A stretch of 64,000 bases of DNA from Microbacterium sp. Leaf288. GTDB taxonomy: Bacteria; Actinomycetota; Actinomycetes; Actinomycetales; Microbacteriaceae. The stretch lies in contig NZ_LMNI01000015.1 of assembly GCF_001422925.1 (NCBI RefSeq), positions 1-64,000 on the forward strand, read 5' to 3'. This document shows, in pieces, positions 8,212 through 17,149 of this stretch. The notes beneath the pieces were generated by a model. It was not told where the DNA came from and ran no database searches. It saw only the letters and a list, made by a program, of their open reading frames with translations. Both the position numbers and the translations under genes were made by a program. Numbering within the stretch: the first letter of the stretch is position 1; each line of letters starts with the position of its first letter.

Positions 8212-10218
8212 GTGACCACCATCTCGTACCCTCATCAGGATCCGTCTGTGGCGCCAGAGAAGCGAGCCGACGATCTCCTCGCTCGGCTCCCTCTCGGAGA
8301 CAAAGCCGGCCTGATGTTCCAGCCGCTCGCGGGAGTCGGCGATTTCGACGCCCCGGGTCCGATCGGCTACCCGTCGACCCAGACGCTGCTGGACCGCCGG
8401 ATCAATCACTTCAACACGCTGCAGGCCCCGGGCGCCCGAGAGCTGGCGGAGTGGGCGAACGCGGTGCAGGAGGAAGCGCGCACGCAGCCGTTCGCGATCC
8501 CGGTCACAATCTCCAGTGATCCGCGGCACGCCTTCGGGAACAATCCCGGCACGGGTCTCGCTTCCGGTCCGTTCTCACAGTGGCCGGAACCGCTCGGCTT
8601 CGGTGCCCTCGACGATGCCGAGCTCATGCAGCGGTACGGCGACATCGTGCGACGAGAGTACCGCGCAGTCGGCATCTCTCTCGGGCTGCATCCGCAGATC
8701 GACCTTGCAACCGACCCTCGCTGGTCTCGGGCAGGCGGGACATACGGCGAGAGCGTCGAGATCACCCGCCGCCTCGGCGTGGCCTATGTCCGCGGGCTCC
8801 AAGGGGAGCGGCTCGGCCCCGATTCGGTCGCTGCTATGGGTAAGCACTTCCCCGGTGGCGGGCCGCAGCTCGACGGCGAGGATCCGCACTTCGACTACGG
8901 CAGGGAGCAGGTCTACCCGGGCCGGATGTGGGATCTGCACCTGCAGCCGTTCAAGGACGTGATCGCTGCGGGTATCTCACAGATGATGCCGTACTACGGC
9001 GTCCCGATGGGCACGGAGTACGAGGAGGTGGGGTTCAGCTTCAACAGGAAGATCGTCAACGACCTGCTCCGTCAACAGCTCGGCTTCGACGGCATCGTGT
9101 GCAGCGACTGGGGCATCATCGGCGCAACCCCGTGGGGCGTGGAGCACCTGACCTTCGAACAGCGGATGATCAAGGCCCTCGACGCCGGCATCGACCAGTT
9201 CGGCGGAGAAGCCATCCCCGACGTGCTCGTCGGCCTCGTACGCGCAGGCAAGTTGAGCGAGGCGCGCATCGACGAGTCCGCCCGGCGCCTGCTGCGGGAG
9301 AAGTTCACTCTGGGCCTGTTCGACAACCCTTTCGTCGACGCGGAACGAGCCGAAGCCGTCGTCGGCGCGGCCGATGCACGCGAGACCGGGCTCGCCGCCC
9401 AGGCGGCGGCGCATACGCTGCTCGTCAACAGCCCGGGAAGCGCACGACTGCCCCTGCGACACGGCATCTCGGTGTATGTCGAAGGCATGGACCCGCTCGC
9501 CCTGGCGGGCCGGGCGAATGTCGTGGCGACACCCCAGGAGGCGGACGTCGCCATCCTGCGCACCGCCGCGCCGTTCGAGCAGCGCGGCTACCCCGGCGAC
9601 CTCGAGTCCTTCTTCCACGCCGGTTCCCTCGACTTCCCGGACGAGGACGTACAGCACCTGCAGGAGATTGCGTCAGCGGCTCCCACCGTGGTCGGTGTGT
9701 ACCTCGACCGCGGCGCGATCCTCACCCCACTGCTCCCTCACGTCGACTCCCTGATCGCCGAGTTCGGTGCCAGCGATGAGGCGTTCGCGCGCGTGCTCTT
9801 CGGCGAGGCGGAACCGCGGGGACGCCTACCGATGGAGCTCCCGTCCTCCATGACGGCTGTTCGAGCAAGTCGCCCCGACGTCCCCTCGGACTCCGAGAAT
9901 CCCGCGTTCGAGTTCGGGTTCGGCCTGCGATACGAGGACTGGCGGCCCCGCCCGCATCCCACGGAGGAGGAACAGTTCGCGACCACGCTTGCTCGACGCA
10001 GCGGGGGCCGCTATCGCCTGAACCGGACGAGCATCGGACTGCTGCTCAAGGATCCGGACGCCCGAACGATCCTCGCCGAGGGCGTCCCCGAGCTCCTCGA
10101 CCACCCGATGCTGAACGTCGCCCTCGGCATGGACGTCCGCTCCGTCCTGACGATGGTCGTCGGCGGCGCCGACGAGTCCAGGCTCCAACGCACCCTCACC
10201 CGCCTGTCGATGCTCTAG
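8212..10218 (+). CDS. GH3 family beta-glycosidase
   Basis: 668 aa from the GTG at 8212. GH3 landmarks are present: ATDPRWSRAGGTYGE, the KHFPGGG motif, and the nucleophile region GFDGIVCSDWG with Asp as predicted nucleophile. It has an (alpha/beta)8 domain plus an alpha/beta sandwich, without signal peptide, so it acts on imported oligosaccharides in the cytoplasm, probably as beta-glucosidase or beta-xylosidase. The reading frame opens at 8158 inside the operator, so a later start is required; no strong ribosome site precedes 8212 and the start is uncertain. An out-of-frame ATG four codons earlier ends in a TGA overlapping the GTG, probably by chance. It is followed after 31 bp by a sugar transporter. 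Confidence 0.88.
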   Translation: MTTISYPHQDPSVAPEKRADDLLARLPLGDKAGLMFQPLAGVGDFDAPGPIGYPSTQTLLDRRINHFNTLQAPGARELAEWANAVQEEARTQPFAIPVTISSDPRHAFGNNPGTGLASGPFSQWPEPLGFGALDDAELMQRYGDIVRREYRAVGISLGLHPQIDLATDPRWSRAGGTYGESVEITRRLGVAYVRGLQGERLGPDSVAAMGKHFPGGGPQLDGEDPHFDYGREQVYPGRMWDLHLQPFKDVIAAGISQMMPYYGVPMGTEYEEVGFSFNRKIVNDLLRQQLGFDGIVCSDWGIIGATPWGVEHLTFEQRMIKALDAGIDQFGGEAIPDVLVGLVRAGKLSEARIDESARRLLREKFTLGLFDNPFVDAERAEAVVGAADARETGLAAQAAAHTLLVNSPGSARLPLRHGISVYVEGMDPLALAGRANVVATPQEADVAILRTAAPFEQRGYPGDLESFFHAGSLDFPDEDVQHLQEIASAAPTVVGVYLDRGAILTPLLPHVDSLIAEFGASDEAFARVLFGEAEPRGRLPMELPSSMTAVRASRPDVPSDSENPAFEFGFGLRYEDWRPRPHPTEEEQFATTLARRSGGRYRLNRTSIGLLLKDPDARTILAEGVPELLDHPMLNVALGMDVRSVLTMVVGGADESRLQRTLTRLSML

Positions 10219-10249
10219 ATCCACACGACGCCCCGCAGAAAGGAATCGG

Positions 10250-11512
10250 ATGACGTCCGATGCACCACCCACCTCAGCCGCAGCGATCGTCCGACGGGTC
10301 GGCGGAGGCTTCATCACGCTCTACGTCCTCGCCTACATGGGCGTGTGGCTGGCGCTCCTCGCACCCGTCCTGGTGACGCTGCCCCTGAAGATCAACAGCC
10401 CCGTCGGGCCTGAGGCGGCACCGGCCGCCCTCGGCCTGGTCACCGGAGTCGGAGCGCTGCTCGCGCTCGTCGGCAATCCGTTCTTCGGGCGCCTCAGCGA
10501 CCGCACGACAGCGCGGCTCGGTATGCGCCGCCCCTGGATGATCGTCGGCCTCATCGGGGCCACCGCCGGCCTCGTCATCGTTGCGATGGCCCCCACCGTA
10601 TGGGTGGTCGTCGTCGGCTGGTCGATCACGCAACTCGCCTTCAACGCACTCCTTGCGGCGGTCGTCGCGATCATGGCAGATCAGATCCCGGAGAAGCAGC
10701 GGGGCGCGGTCTCCGGTGTCCTCGGCATCTGCGCCCCGATCGCACTCGTCGTCGGCGCCTACGTCGTCCAGCTCGTTGCACCGCTCGGTCAGCTGGCGAT
10801 GTTCATGTTCCCGATGGCGATCACCAGCATGTTCGTCATCGTGTTCATGCTCGTCCTCAAGGACAGACGACTGTCAGGCGACGACAAGCCTGTGTGGTCG
10901 TTTCGCGAGTTCGTCTCGACCTTCTACACCAGCCCACGGAAGGCACCGGACTTCGCCTGGGCCTGGATCAGCCGCTTCCTGTTCGTCATGGGACAGTCGT
11001 TCCTGCTCACCTACCAGGCGTTCTACCTGCTCAACAAGATCGGGATCTCCGAGACCGAGCTTCCCGACAGCATCTTCATCGCGACCCTGGTGTCCTCGGT
11101 GTGCTGGGTGCTGTTCAGCCTCGTCGGCGGCAAGCTCTCCGACATGTCAGGCCGCCGCAAGATCTTCGTCCTCGCCTCGGCCCTCGTCTACGGCATCGGA
11201 CTCTTCGTCGTCGCGATCTCGACGGAGATGACCGGGTTCCTGATCGCCATGGCGATCACCGGCGCCGGGATCGGCATCTACTTCGCCGTCGACCTCGCGC
11301 TCGTCACCGACGTCCTCCCCGACCGCGACAACGCCGCGAAGGACCTTGGCGTGTTCAACATCGCCAGCGCCCTCCCGCAGTCCATCGCACCGGCCATCGC
11401 GCCCGCAATCCTCGCCGTCGGCGGCGGGGACTACTCGGTGCTGTTCTTCGTCGCCGGCGCTTGCACGATCATCGGCGCACTCGCAGTCCTCAAGGTGAAG
11501 GGAGTGCGCTGA
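10250..11512 (+). CDS. MFS transporter, GPH/SLC45-like sugar type
   Basis: 420 aa with about 12 membrane segments. The loop-2 motif is seen as GRLSDRTTARLGMRRPW, followed by DQIPEKQRGAVSG, and a second copy reads GGKLSDMSGRRK, features shared with glycoside/sugar cation symporters and SLC45-like sucrose carriers. AAGGAAT precedes the ATG at 10250, 31 bp after the GH3 gene, so the pair is probably one transcript that imports a beta-glycoside and hydrolyses it. The substrate is inferred from the neighbour only. Confidence 0.82.
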   Translation: MTSDAPPTSAAAIVRRVGGGFITLYVLAYMGVWLALLAPVLVTLPLKINSPVGPEAAPAALGLVTGVGALLALVGNPFFGRLSDRTTARLGMRRPWMIVGLIGATAGLVIVAMAPTVWVVVVGWSITQLAFNALLAAVVAIMADQIPEKQRGAVSGVLGICAPIALVVGAYVVQLVAPLGQLAMFMFPMAITSMFVIVFMLVLKDRRLSGDDKPVWSFREFVSTFYTSPRKAPDFAWAWISRFLFVMGQSFLLTYQAFYLLNKIGISETELPDSIFIATLVSSVCWVLFSLVGGKLSDMSGRRKIFVLASALVYGIGLFVVAISTEMTGFLIAMAITGAGIGIYFAVDLALVTDVLPDRDNAAKDLGVFNIASALPQSIAPAIAPAILAVGGGDYSVLFFVAGACTIIGALAVLKVKGVR

Positions 11513-11562
11513 GATCCGGTTCGGAATACGCGGCGGGGATATCGTGGTTCCAGCAGTGGTAA

Positions 11563-11579
11563 TACCCCCTATGGGTATC
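11563..11579. promoter_or_regulatory. CsoR/CstR-like operator
   Basis: ATACCC, five bases, then GGGTAT, upstream of the DHA2 exporter. It resembles the G/C-rich palindromes bound by CsoR-family copper or persulfide sensors (for example the CsoR site of Bacillus subtilis). No CsoR-family gene is in the window, so a regulator elsewhere would be needed. Confidence 0.45.
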
Positions 11580-11606
11580 AGAATCGCGACCGAGGAGTTC
11601 TGACCG

Positions 11607-13109
11607 ATGACTGTGCGATCCACAGAATCCGCTCGACAGACCGCAGACGACACGTCAGACAAGAGGGTGCTGATCCCGATGCTCGTCGTCTCGGGCGGGC
11701 AGCTGCTCATCGTCCTCAACGACGTCATCGCGAACGTGGGACTGCCCGCCATGCAAGCGGACCTGGGCATGTCCGCGGGGATGATGCCCTGGGTGGTCAA
11801 CGCGTACATCCTGCTGTTCGGCGCCCTGCTGTTGTTCGGCGGACGCCTCGGCGACCTCTACGGCCGCCGCCGTCTGCTGCGCATCGGGCTCGTCGTGTTC
11901 ATGGCCGGGGCATTGATCGCCGGCCTCGCCACCGGCGGGACGATGGTCATCCTCGGCCGCGCCGTGCAAGGCGTCGGCGCAGCCTTTATCGCACCGAACG
12001 TGCTCGCCTCGATCAACTCCACCTTCCCGGCGGGGAAGCATCGCAATACAGCACTCGCGCTCTACGGGGCGATGTCGGGCCTCGGAATCGCCGTCGGCCT
12101 GCTCGCCGGCGGCGTGCTGGCCGGCACCTTGGGCTGGAACTGGATGTTCTACCTCAACATCCCCATCGGTCTGCTCCTGCTCGCCGGCACCCGAACCCTG
12201 GTCGAAGCCGACCGCCACCAAGGAAGGCTCGACGTCGCCGGCGCGGTTCTCGGCACCGGCGCCATGGCCTCTCTGGTCTACGCCATCACCCGTGGCGGCG
12301 ATCACGGCTGGGCTGATCCGGCGACCCTCGCGTTCCTCGCCGCGGCCGGCGTCCTTCTGCTCGTGTTCCTCGTCGTCGAGTCGAAGATGAATGACCCGAT
12401 GCTGCCGCTGCGCATGTTCAAGAGCCGCAACCGGTCCGGTGCGTACTTCGGGATGCTCATGGTCTCGTTCGGCCCGCTGGGTATGTTCTACCTGCTCAAC
12501 CTCTACATGCAGTACGTCCTCGACTTCGAACCCCTGCAGACCGGCTTGGCCTGGCTGCCGTTCGCGGTGGGCATCGTCGCCGGCGCGGCGATCAGCTCCA
12601 AGCTCGCCGCGACACTTGCGCCACGTTGGATCATCGGCGCCGGGATGCTGCTCGCCGCCGGCGGCCTGTTCTCGCTGACCTTCATCAGCACGAGCACCCC
12701 CTACTGGGCGCACCTGCTGCCGGCGATCTTCGCCACCGCATTCGGATTCGCGCTCAACTTCGTGCCCCTCACCTCCGCTGCAGTCAGCAGCGCCGCTCCC
12801 CAGGACCTCGGGATCGCTTCCGCGCTGCTCAACACCGCCCAGCAGATCGGTACGGCCCTGGGCATGGCCGTCACCTCCAGCATTGCCGTCGCCGTCACCA
12901 CACGTCATCTCCCCGACGCCCTCGCCATGCTGACCCAAGGCCGGCAAGACGGCGACACCCCATTGGTCACGGAGGCCTCGCAGGCGCTCGTGGACGGCTA
13001 CACCGCCGCACTCACCGTCGGCGCGGTCTCACTGGTCCTGGCGGCGATCATCACCGCGACCGCCATCAACACCCCAAGGCCCACCCAGGCCCACCCCGTC
13101 AAGACCTGA
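11607..13109 (+). CDS. DHA2-family MFS exporter (EmrB/QacA type)
   Basis: 500 aa with about 14 predicted membrane segments. Motif A appears as GGRLGDLYGRRRLL, and motif C as LYGAMSGLGIAVGLLAGGVLAG in the fifth segment, which marks proton-driven drug exporters. The opening LIVLNDVIANVGLPAMQADLG has an Asn-Asp pair in place of the usual Asp in segment 1. A GAGGAG ribosome site precedes the ATG at 11607. It is followed 96 bp later by an AhpD-like gene, and a CsoR-like palindrome lies upstream. This suggests export of, and protection against, a reactive or toxic compound; the substrate is unknown. Confidence 0.87.
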   Translation: MTVRSTESARQTADDTSDKRVLIPMLVVSGGQLLIVLNDVIANVGLPAMQADLGMSAGMMPWVVNAYILLFGALLLFGGRLGDLYGRRRLLRIGLVVFMAGALIAGLATGGTMVILGRAVQGVGAAFIAPNVLASINSTFPAGKHRNTALALYGAMSGLGIAVGLLAGGVLAGTLGWNWMFYLNIPIGLLLLAGTRTLVEADRHQGRLDVAGAVLGTGAMASLVYAITRGGDHGWADPATLAFLAAAGVLLLVFLVVESKMNDPMLPLRMFKSRNRSGAYFGMLMVSFGPLGMFYLLNLYMQYVLDFEPLQTGLAWLPFAVGIVAGAAISSKLAATLAPRWIIGAGMLLAAGGLFSLTFISTSTPYWAHLLPAIFATAFGFALNFVPLTSAAVSSAAPQDLGIASALLNTAQQIGTALGMAVTSSIAVAVTTRHLPDALAMLTQGRQDGDTPLVTEASQALVDGYTAALTVGAVSLVLAAIITATAINTPRPTQAHPVKT

Positions 13110-13205
13110 GCAAACAACGCGGAACCGAGTCTCCGCGCAATCCATCCCGCGGTAGTCCGGCACTCGGAGCCGACCGCAGATCAACGCACACCACGAGAGG
13201 AACAC

Positions 13206-13535
13206 ATGCACTCCCACGACGAGGAAGCAACGTTTATGGCCGACATCAAGGCAGCCGCACCGGAGATGGTCTCGGCATTCTTCGGATTCGACAAATCCGT
13301 GTTCAGTAAGAACTCCGGCAACCTTGACCTGGCCACTCGCGAGCTCATCGCCGTCGGCGTCGCTGTGACCACCCAGTGCCCGTTCTGCATCGAGGACCAC
13401 GCAAAGCGCGCCATCAAGGCCGGCGCTTCTAAGGCCGACGTCGCGGAAGCCGTCATGGTCGTCGCAGCCCTGCGCGCCGGCGGCGGAGTCACGCACGGGT
13501 GGAAGGCGATGAAAGCCATCGCCGAGAGCGACTGA
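13206..13535 (+). CDS. Carboxymuconolactone decarboxylase / AhpD-like protein
   Basis: 109 aa with the CPFCIEDHAKRA motif (CxxC plus His), the peroxidatic and redox centre of AhpD-like alkylhydroperoxidases and CMD-family proteins. The fold would be all-helical and multimeric. AGAGG precedes the ATG. It probably travels with the DHA2 exporter as an oxidative or electrophile stress pair. With CxxC present, peroxidase-type chemistry is likelier than true decarboxylase activity. Confidence 0.87.
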   Translation: MHSHDEEATFMADIKAAAPEMVSAFFGFDKSVFSKNSGNLDLATRELIAVGVAVTTQCPFCIEDHAKRAIKAGASKADVAEAVMVVAALRAGGGVTHGWKAMKAIAESD

Positions 13536-13687
13536 CCGCTTCCGGTCATCTCGGTCATTCGCTGTTCGTCCAGAGGAGGCACTCCACGCAGCGTGCGTGT
13601 CTCGAGCTGCGCTCCCCTGCATTGCGTGGACTCCCCCGCTGACCTTGCGGTCGCGGACGCGGATAGAATCCAGCCGGAGGTACAAGC

Positions 13688-14701
13688 ATGGCAACGGCCA
13701 GCGACGTGGCGAAGCTCGCCGGAGTCTCGCAGAGCACCGTCTCGTACGTGATGAGCGGCACTCGGACGATCTCGCCGGAGACTCGCGCACGCGTCGAGGC
13801 GGCCATGCGCGAACTCTCATATCACCCCAACGCAGGAGCCCGAGCCCTCGCCGGGAGCCGCACGAACGTCCTCGGTCTGGTCACCCGATTCACAGCGACC
13901 ACCGAGGTCGGCGCGTTGCTTCCGTTCATCGACACGATCACCGGCTATTGCCGCGAGCGCGATTACGACGTCGTGCTCGTCACGGCAGACGAGGGACCCG
14001 CAGGTCTCGAGCGGCTGGCCGGAAGGGCCATCGTCGATGGCATCGTGTTGATGGACATTCGCCGTGACGATGATCGCGTCGCGACCGCACGAGAGCTCGA
14101 CGTCCCGGTCGCGCTCATCGGAATCCCCGACGATTCCGCCGGCCTCGACTGCGTGGACTTCGACGTGCAGGCCGCGGGCAATCTCGCCGTTGAGGAACTC
14201 GTCGCCGCTGGGAGTTCGCGCATCGTGCTGATCGGAGAGGCTCCCGAGGTGCGTGCTCAGGGCTTCGGGTTCGTGCATCAGTTCGCGGACGCAGTTCAGG
14301 ATGCCGCGCTGCGCGCCGGACTGCGATGCGACACCTTCGAACCCAGCGCGGAGGGCTGGGTGGGCTTTGGAGCCTTCGGCGGTCTCGTCGCGGATATCCG
14401 AGCGGACCGGGCCGGGATCGTCGCGCGCACGCCTCAGGCGATTGACATGACGATGCAGATCCTGCTGTCGGACGGCGTAACACCGGGTCGTGAGGTACCA
14501 CTCGTCGGACTGTGCCCCGACGATACGGCGGAGGCGTTCCGCATTCCGGTGACGAACGTGTCGCCCGAACCGCGCGACGTTTCGCGACTTGCTATGGCGA
14601 CTCTTTTCTCTCGACTCGGCGGGAGCGACGCACCTCGCGAGGTGCTCCTGGTCGCCCCGCGATTGACGCGACGCGCGACCACTGCGGCGACATCCGACTA
14701 A
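13688..14701 (+). CDS. LacI-family transcriptional regulator
   Basis: 337 aa. The N-terminal helix-turn-helix reads ASDVAKLAGVSQSTVSYVMSG, with hinge LSYHPNAGARALAGSRTNVLG, then a sugar-binding sensor domain. The C-terminal half is somewhat divergent: the usual SVVGFDD is replaced by PLVGLCPDDTAEAF. A CCGGAGG site precedes the ATG. It reads in the same direction as the ABC importer operon that begins 125 bp downstream; a 33-bp palindrome in that gap is its probable operator. Confidence 0.92.
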   Translation: MATASDVAKLAGVSQSTVSYVMSGTRTISPETRARVEAAMRELSYHPNAGARALAGSRTNVLGLVTRFTATTEVGALLPFIDTITGYCRERDYDVVLVTADEGPAGLERLAGRAIVDGIVLMDIRRDDDRVATARELDVPVALIGIPDDSAGLDCVDFDVQAAGNLAVEELVAAGSSRIVLIGEAPEVRAQGFGFVHQFADAVQDAALRAGLRCDTFEPSAEGWVGFGAFGGLVADIRADRAGIVARTPQAIDMTMQILLSDGVTPGREVPLVGLCPDDTAEAFRIPVTNVSPEPRDVSRLAMATLFSRLGGSDAPREVLLVAPRLTRRATTAATSD

Positions 14702-14708
14702 TCGTCAC

Positions 14709-14737
14709 TTGTTGATTCGACCGTCTTGGTCTAACCT
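14709..14737 (+). promoter_or_regulatory. Candidate promoter of the sugar ABC operon
   Basis: TTGTTG (14709-14714), 17 bp, then TAACCT (14732-14737). The 33-bp palindrome begins at the last base of the second box, so a bound repressor would block the polymerase. Confidence 0.45.
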
Positions 14738-14769
14738 GTCGATGCGCATCGAATCGATGCGCATCGACA
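14737..14769. promoter_or_regulatory. 33-bp perfect palindrome, double LacI operator
   Basis: A perfect odd palindrome centred on A14753, containing two copies of the self-complementary TCGATGCGCATCGA. It lies between the LacI gene (13688) and the importer gene (14827), overlapping the candidate promoter. Confidence 0.78.
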
Positions 14770-14826
14770 CACTGACGCACCATTTCGCCGCCGCCGCCGC
14801 CGCGGACGGCACGGAAGGACAATCCG

Positions 14827-16104
14827 ATGACTCAACGTCGAGCCGGGACACGCATGGCCGCCGCCGCCATTGCCCTGGCAACCGCATCCATCTCGCTTGC
14901 CGCCTGCTCTTCGGGTGGAGGTGAGGTAGGCGGTGCCGCGACTGTCACGATCGCCTCGTGGTACGAGGAGAACGTGATCGGCACGTCCCTCGAAGCCGCG
15001 AACGACATCCTCGCGGAGGAGGACATCACGCTGGAGTACACACAGATCCCCCTGGATCAGTACAACACCTGGCTAAGCACACAGCTCGCGTCAGGCGAGG
15101 GTCCCGACATCATCATGGACGGTGCGAGTTTCCCGGCCCGTGTTGCAGCCGGCAACCTGGTCGACATCAGCGATGACGAGGTCGTGGCCAACTTCACTGC
15201 AGAAGGTCTCGCGCTGTCCACTGACGCGAACGGCGCGGTGTATGGAGTCCCCTCCTACGGGTGGTTCTCCGGCGTCTTCTACAACAAGAGCCTCTTCGAA
15301 CAGGCGGGCGCCGAAGTTCCCAGCACGTTCGACGAATTCCTCGACGCGGCGGACACCCTCGCGGACGCCGGCATCAAGCCGATGGCCGCTGGCCTGGCGG
15401 ACAGCGACAAAGCCGTGCACTCGCTGATGGGATTCCTTGAGAACGCGTACTACCACAACGGTGATGGCAGCCCCGAGATCGACTCTGAGTTCGCGTTCGG
15501 CGAGACCACGCTGGACGGCAATTGGAACGACGCCGTCGAAGAGTGGAGCCAGGTCATCGATCACGGCATTCTCACACCCGAGATGCTCGGCACCCCTCTT
15601 ACCCAGGCCGTGGCGGAATTCACGAGCGGATCGGCCGCCATGTTCATCAGCGGCGCGTGGGACTACGAAACCATCAAGGAATCGGGCATCGACTTCGGAA
15701 TGTTCTCCCATGTCGGAAGCGATGCCGGCAATCAGTGGCTGCTCGGCGGCCCCGCCGCCAGCTTCGGCGTCAACGTCGACAGCAAGCACCCTGAGGCAGC
15801 GCTCGCGGCTCTCCACGCACTCGCCTCGCCTGAGGCGATGCAGGCGATCCTGGACTCCAACCCTGGCGCCTTCAGCTATTTCAACGGCGTCGAAGGATCC
15901 TTCCCCGCCGAGTACGAGCTCGTCGCGCCCCTCCTCGCGGAGGGCCACGTTGCCGTCGCTTGGGACCGCTGGGGAGTGAACATGCCCGCCCAGACGATGA
16001 TCGACACGCTTCTCAAGGGTCTGCAGAGCGTCGTGGGGGGCCAGGAGGGCACCGACGACCTGATCACTCAGCTCGACGATCAGGCAGATTCCATCCGCTA
16101 CTGA
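14827..16104 (+). CDS. Sugar ABC transporter substrate-binding lipoprotein
   Basis: 425 aa. The lipoprotein signal ends in the lipobox SLAAC (Cys about residue 27), followed by a family 1 extracellular solute-binding fold: SGEGPDIIMDGA, GVPSYGWFSGVFYNKSLFE, and FTSGSAAMFISGAWD are typical. It captures an oligosaccharide outside the membrane and delivers it to the two permeases downstream. GGAAGGAC precedes the start. No ATPase gene is present here, as is common in actinobacteria, where a shared MsiK-type ATPase serves several importers. Confidence 0.92.
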   Translation: MTQRRAGTRMAAAAIALATASISLAACSSGGGEVGGAATVTIASWYEENVIGTSLEAANDILAEEDITLEYTQIPLDQYNTWLSTQLASGEGPDIIMDGASFPARVAAGNLVDISDDEVVANFTAEGLALSTDANGAVYGVPSYGWFSGVFYNKSLFEQAGAEVPSTFDEFLDAADTLADAGIKPMAAGLADSDKAVHSLMGFLENAYYHNGDGSPEIDSEFAFGETTLDGNWNDAVEEWSQVIDHGILTPEMLGTPLTQAVAEFTSGSAAMFISGAWDYETIKESGIDFGMFSHVGSDAGNQWLLGGPAASFGVNVDSKHPEAALAALHALASPEAMQAILDSNPGAFSYFNGVEGSFPAEYELVAPLLAEGHVAVAWDRWGVNMPAQTMIDTLLKGLQSVVGGQEGTDDLITQLDDQADSIRY

Positions 16105-16159
16105 CCCGGAAGGCGTGCGCCCGGACCGCCGGGCGCACGCCTCGGACAGGACTCACATC

Positions 16160-17149
16160 ATGCGTTCCACCACAGCGCCGCCGCGCCTAGGCGCGGAAGT
16201 CGGCACGACGGATGCGTGGACGCCGCCACGTCGCCCGAACACTCGGACGACGCGTCGGCGGATGCCACTGCCGGCTCGACTGCGGTCTCGGCTGCCATAC
16301 ATCCTGATGGTGGCGCCGGCCCTGATCATCTTCGGGGTCTTCTTCATCATCCCGGTGATCCGCACGGCCGTGCTGAGCCTGACGGACCAGAGCAACCACA
16401 GCCGCGAGGTCAACTTCGTCGGGCTCGAGAACTACGTCGAAGCACTGACCAGTCCGCAGATGCTGGCCGGCATCCAGCATTCACTCACCTATGCCGTCGT
16501 CGTCGTCGTTCTGCAGAACCTGATCGCCTTGCCGATGGCGCTCCTTCTGCACTCGAAGATTCCGTTCCGAGGTGCCTTCCGCACCATCTTCTTCGGCCCG
16601 GCCGTGCTCAGCGTCCTGGTCGTCGGGTACCTGTGGAGCTACATCTTCTCCTCGAACGACTTCGGCCTCATCAACACCGTGTTGCGCTCGATCGGGCTCG
16701 CCAACGTCAACTGGCTGGGCGATCCCAACCTCGCGCTGGGCACCATCATCGTCACCCAGGTCTGGCAGTGGTTCGGTTACCAGATGGTGATCTACCTCGC
16801 CGCACTGCAGACCATCAACAACGACCTCTACGAGGCCGCTGCGCTCGATGGCGCAGGCCGGTGGAAGTCCTTCCTCACCGTCACGCTGCCGGGCCTCCTC
16901 CCCGCCTTTCAGATCACCATCGTCACCGGCCTCATCGCCGGCCTGAAGGTGTTCGACATCGTCATCTCCATGACCAACGGCGGACCGGGATACGCCACCG
17001 AAACAGTGCTCACCCTCATGTATCGGAAGTTCTCCGAGGGCAACTACGGTGTGGCCGCCGCCTTCGGCATCCTGTTCCTCATCGTCAGCCTGCTGATCGG
17101 CGGCTTGCTACTGCGCGTGTTCCGTCGACTCGAGGCGAGGTACTCATGA
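16160..17149 (+). CDS. Sugar ABC transporter permease (MalF type)
   Basis: 329 aa with six predicted membrane segments. The EAA loop reads EAAALDGAGRWKSFLTVTLPGL and would contact the ATPase. An earlier in-frame ATG at 16115 gives an unlikely charged extension, so the ATG at 16160 (MRSTTAPPRLG) is preferred. The stop codon overlaps the next start (ATGA), indicating translational coupling. Confidence 0.92.
   Translation: MRSTTAPPRLGAEVGTTDAWTPPRRPNTRTTRRRMPLPARLRSRLPYILMVAPALIIFGVFFIIPVIRTAVLSLTDQSNHSREVNFVGLENYVEALTSPQMLAGIQHSLTYAVVVVVLQNLIALPMALLLHSKIPFRGAFRTIFFGPAVLSVLVVGYLWSYIFSSNDFGLINTVLRSIGLANVNWLGDPNLALGTIIVTQVWQWFGYQMVIYLAALQTINNDLYEAAALDGAGRWKSFLTVTLPGLLPAFQITIVTGLIAGLKVFDIVISMTNGGPGYATETVLTLMYRKFSEGNYGVAAAFGILFLIVSLLIGGLLLRVFRRLEARYS

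Noticed and set aside
8201..8215. Four-codon leader peptide overlapping the GH3 start
   Set aside because: ATG ACC GGC GCG TGA overlaps the GTG, but it has no ribosome site and is too short to argue against chance.
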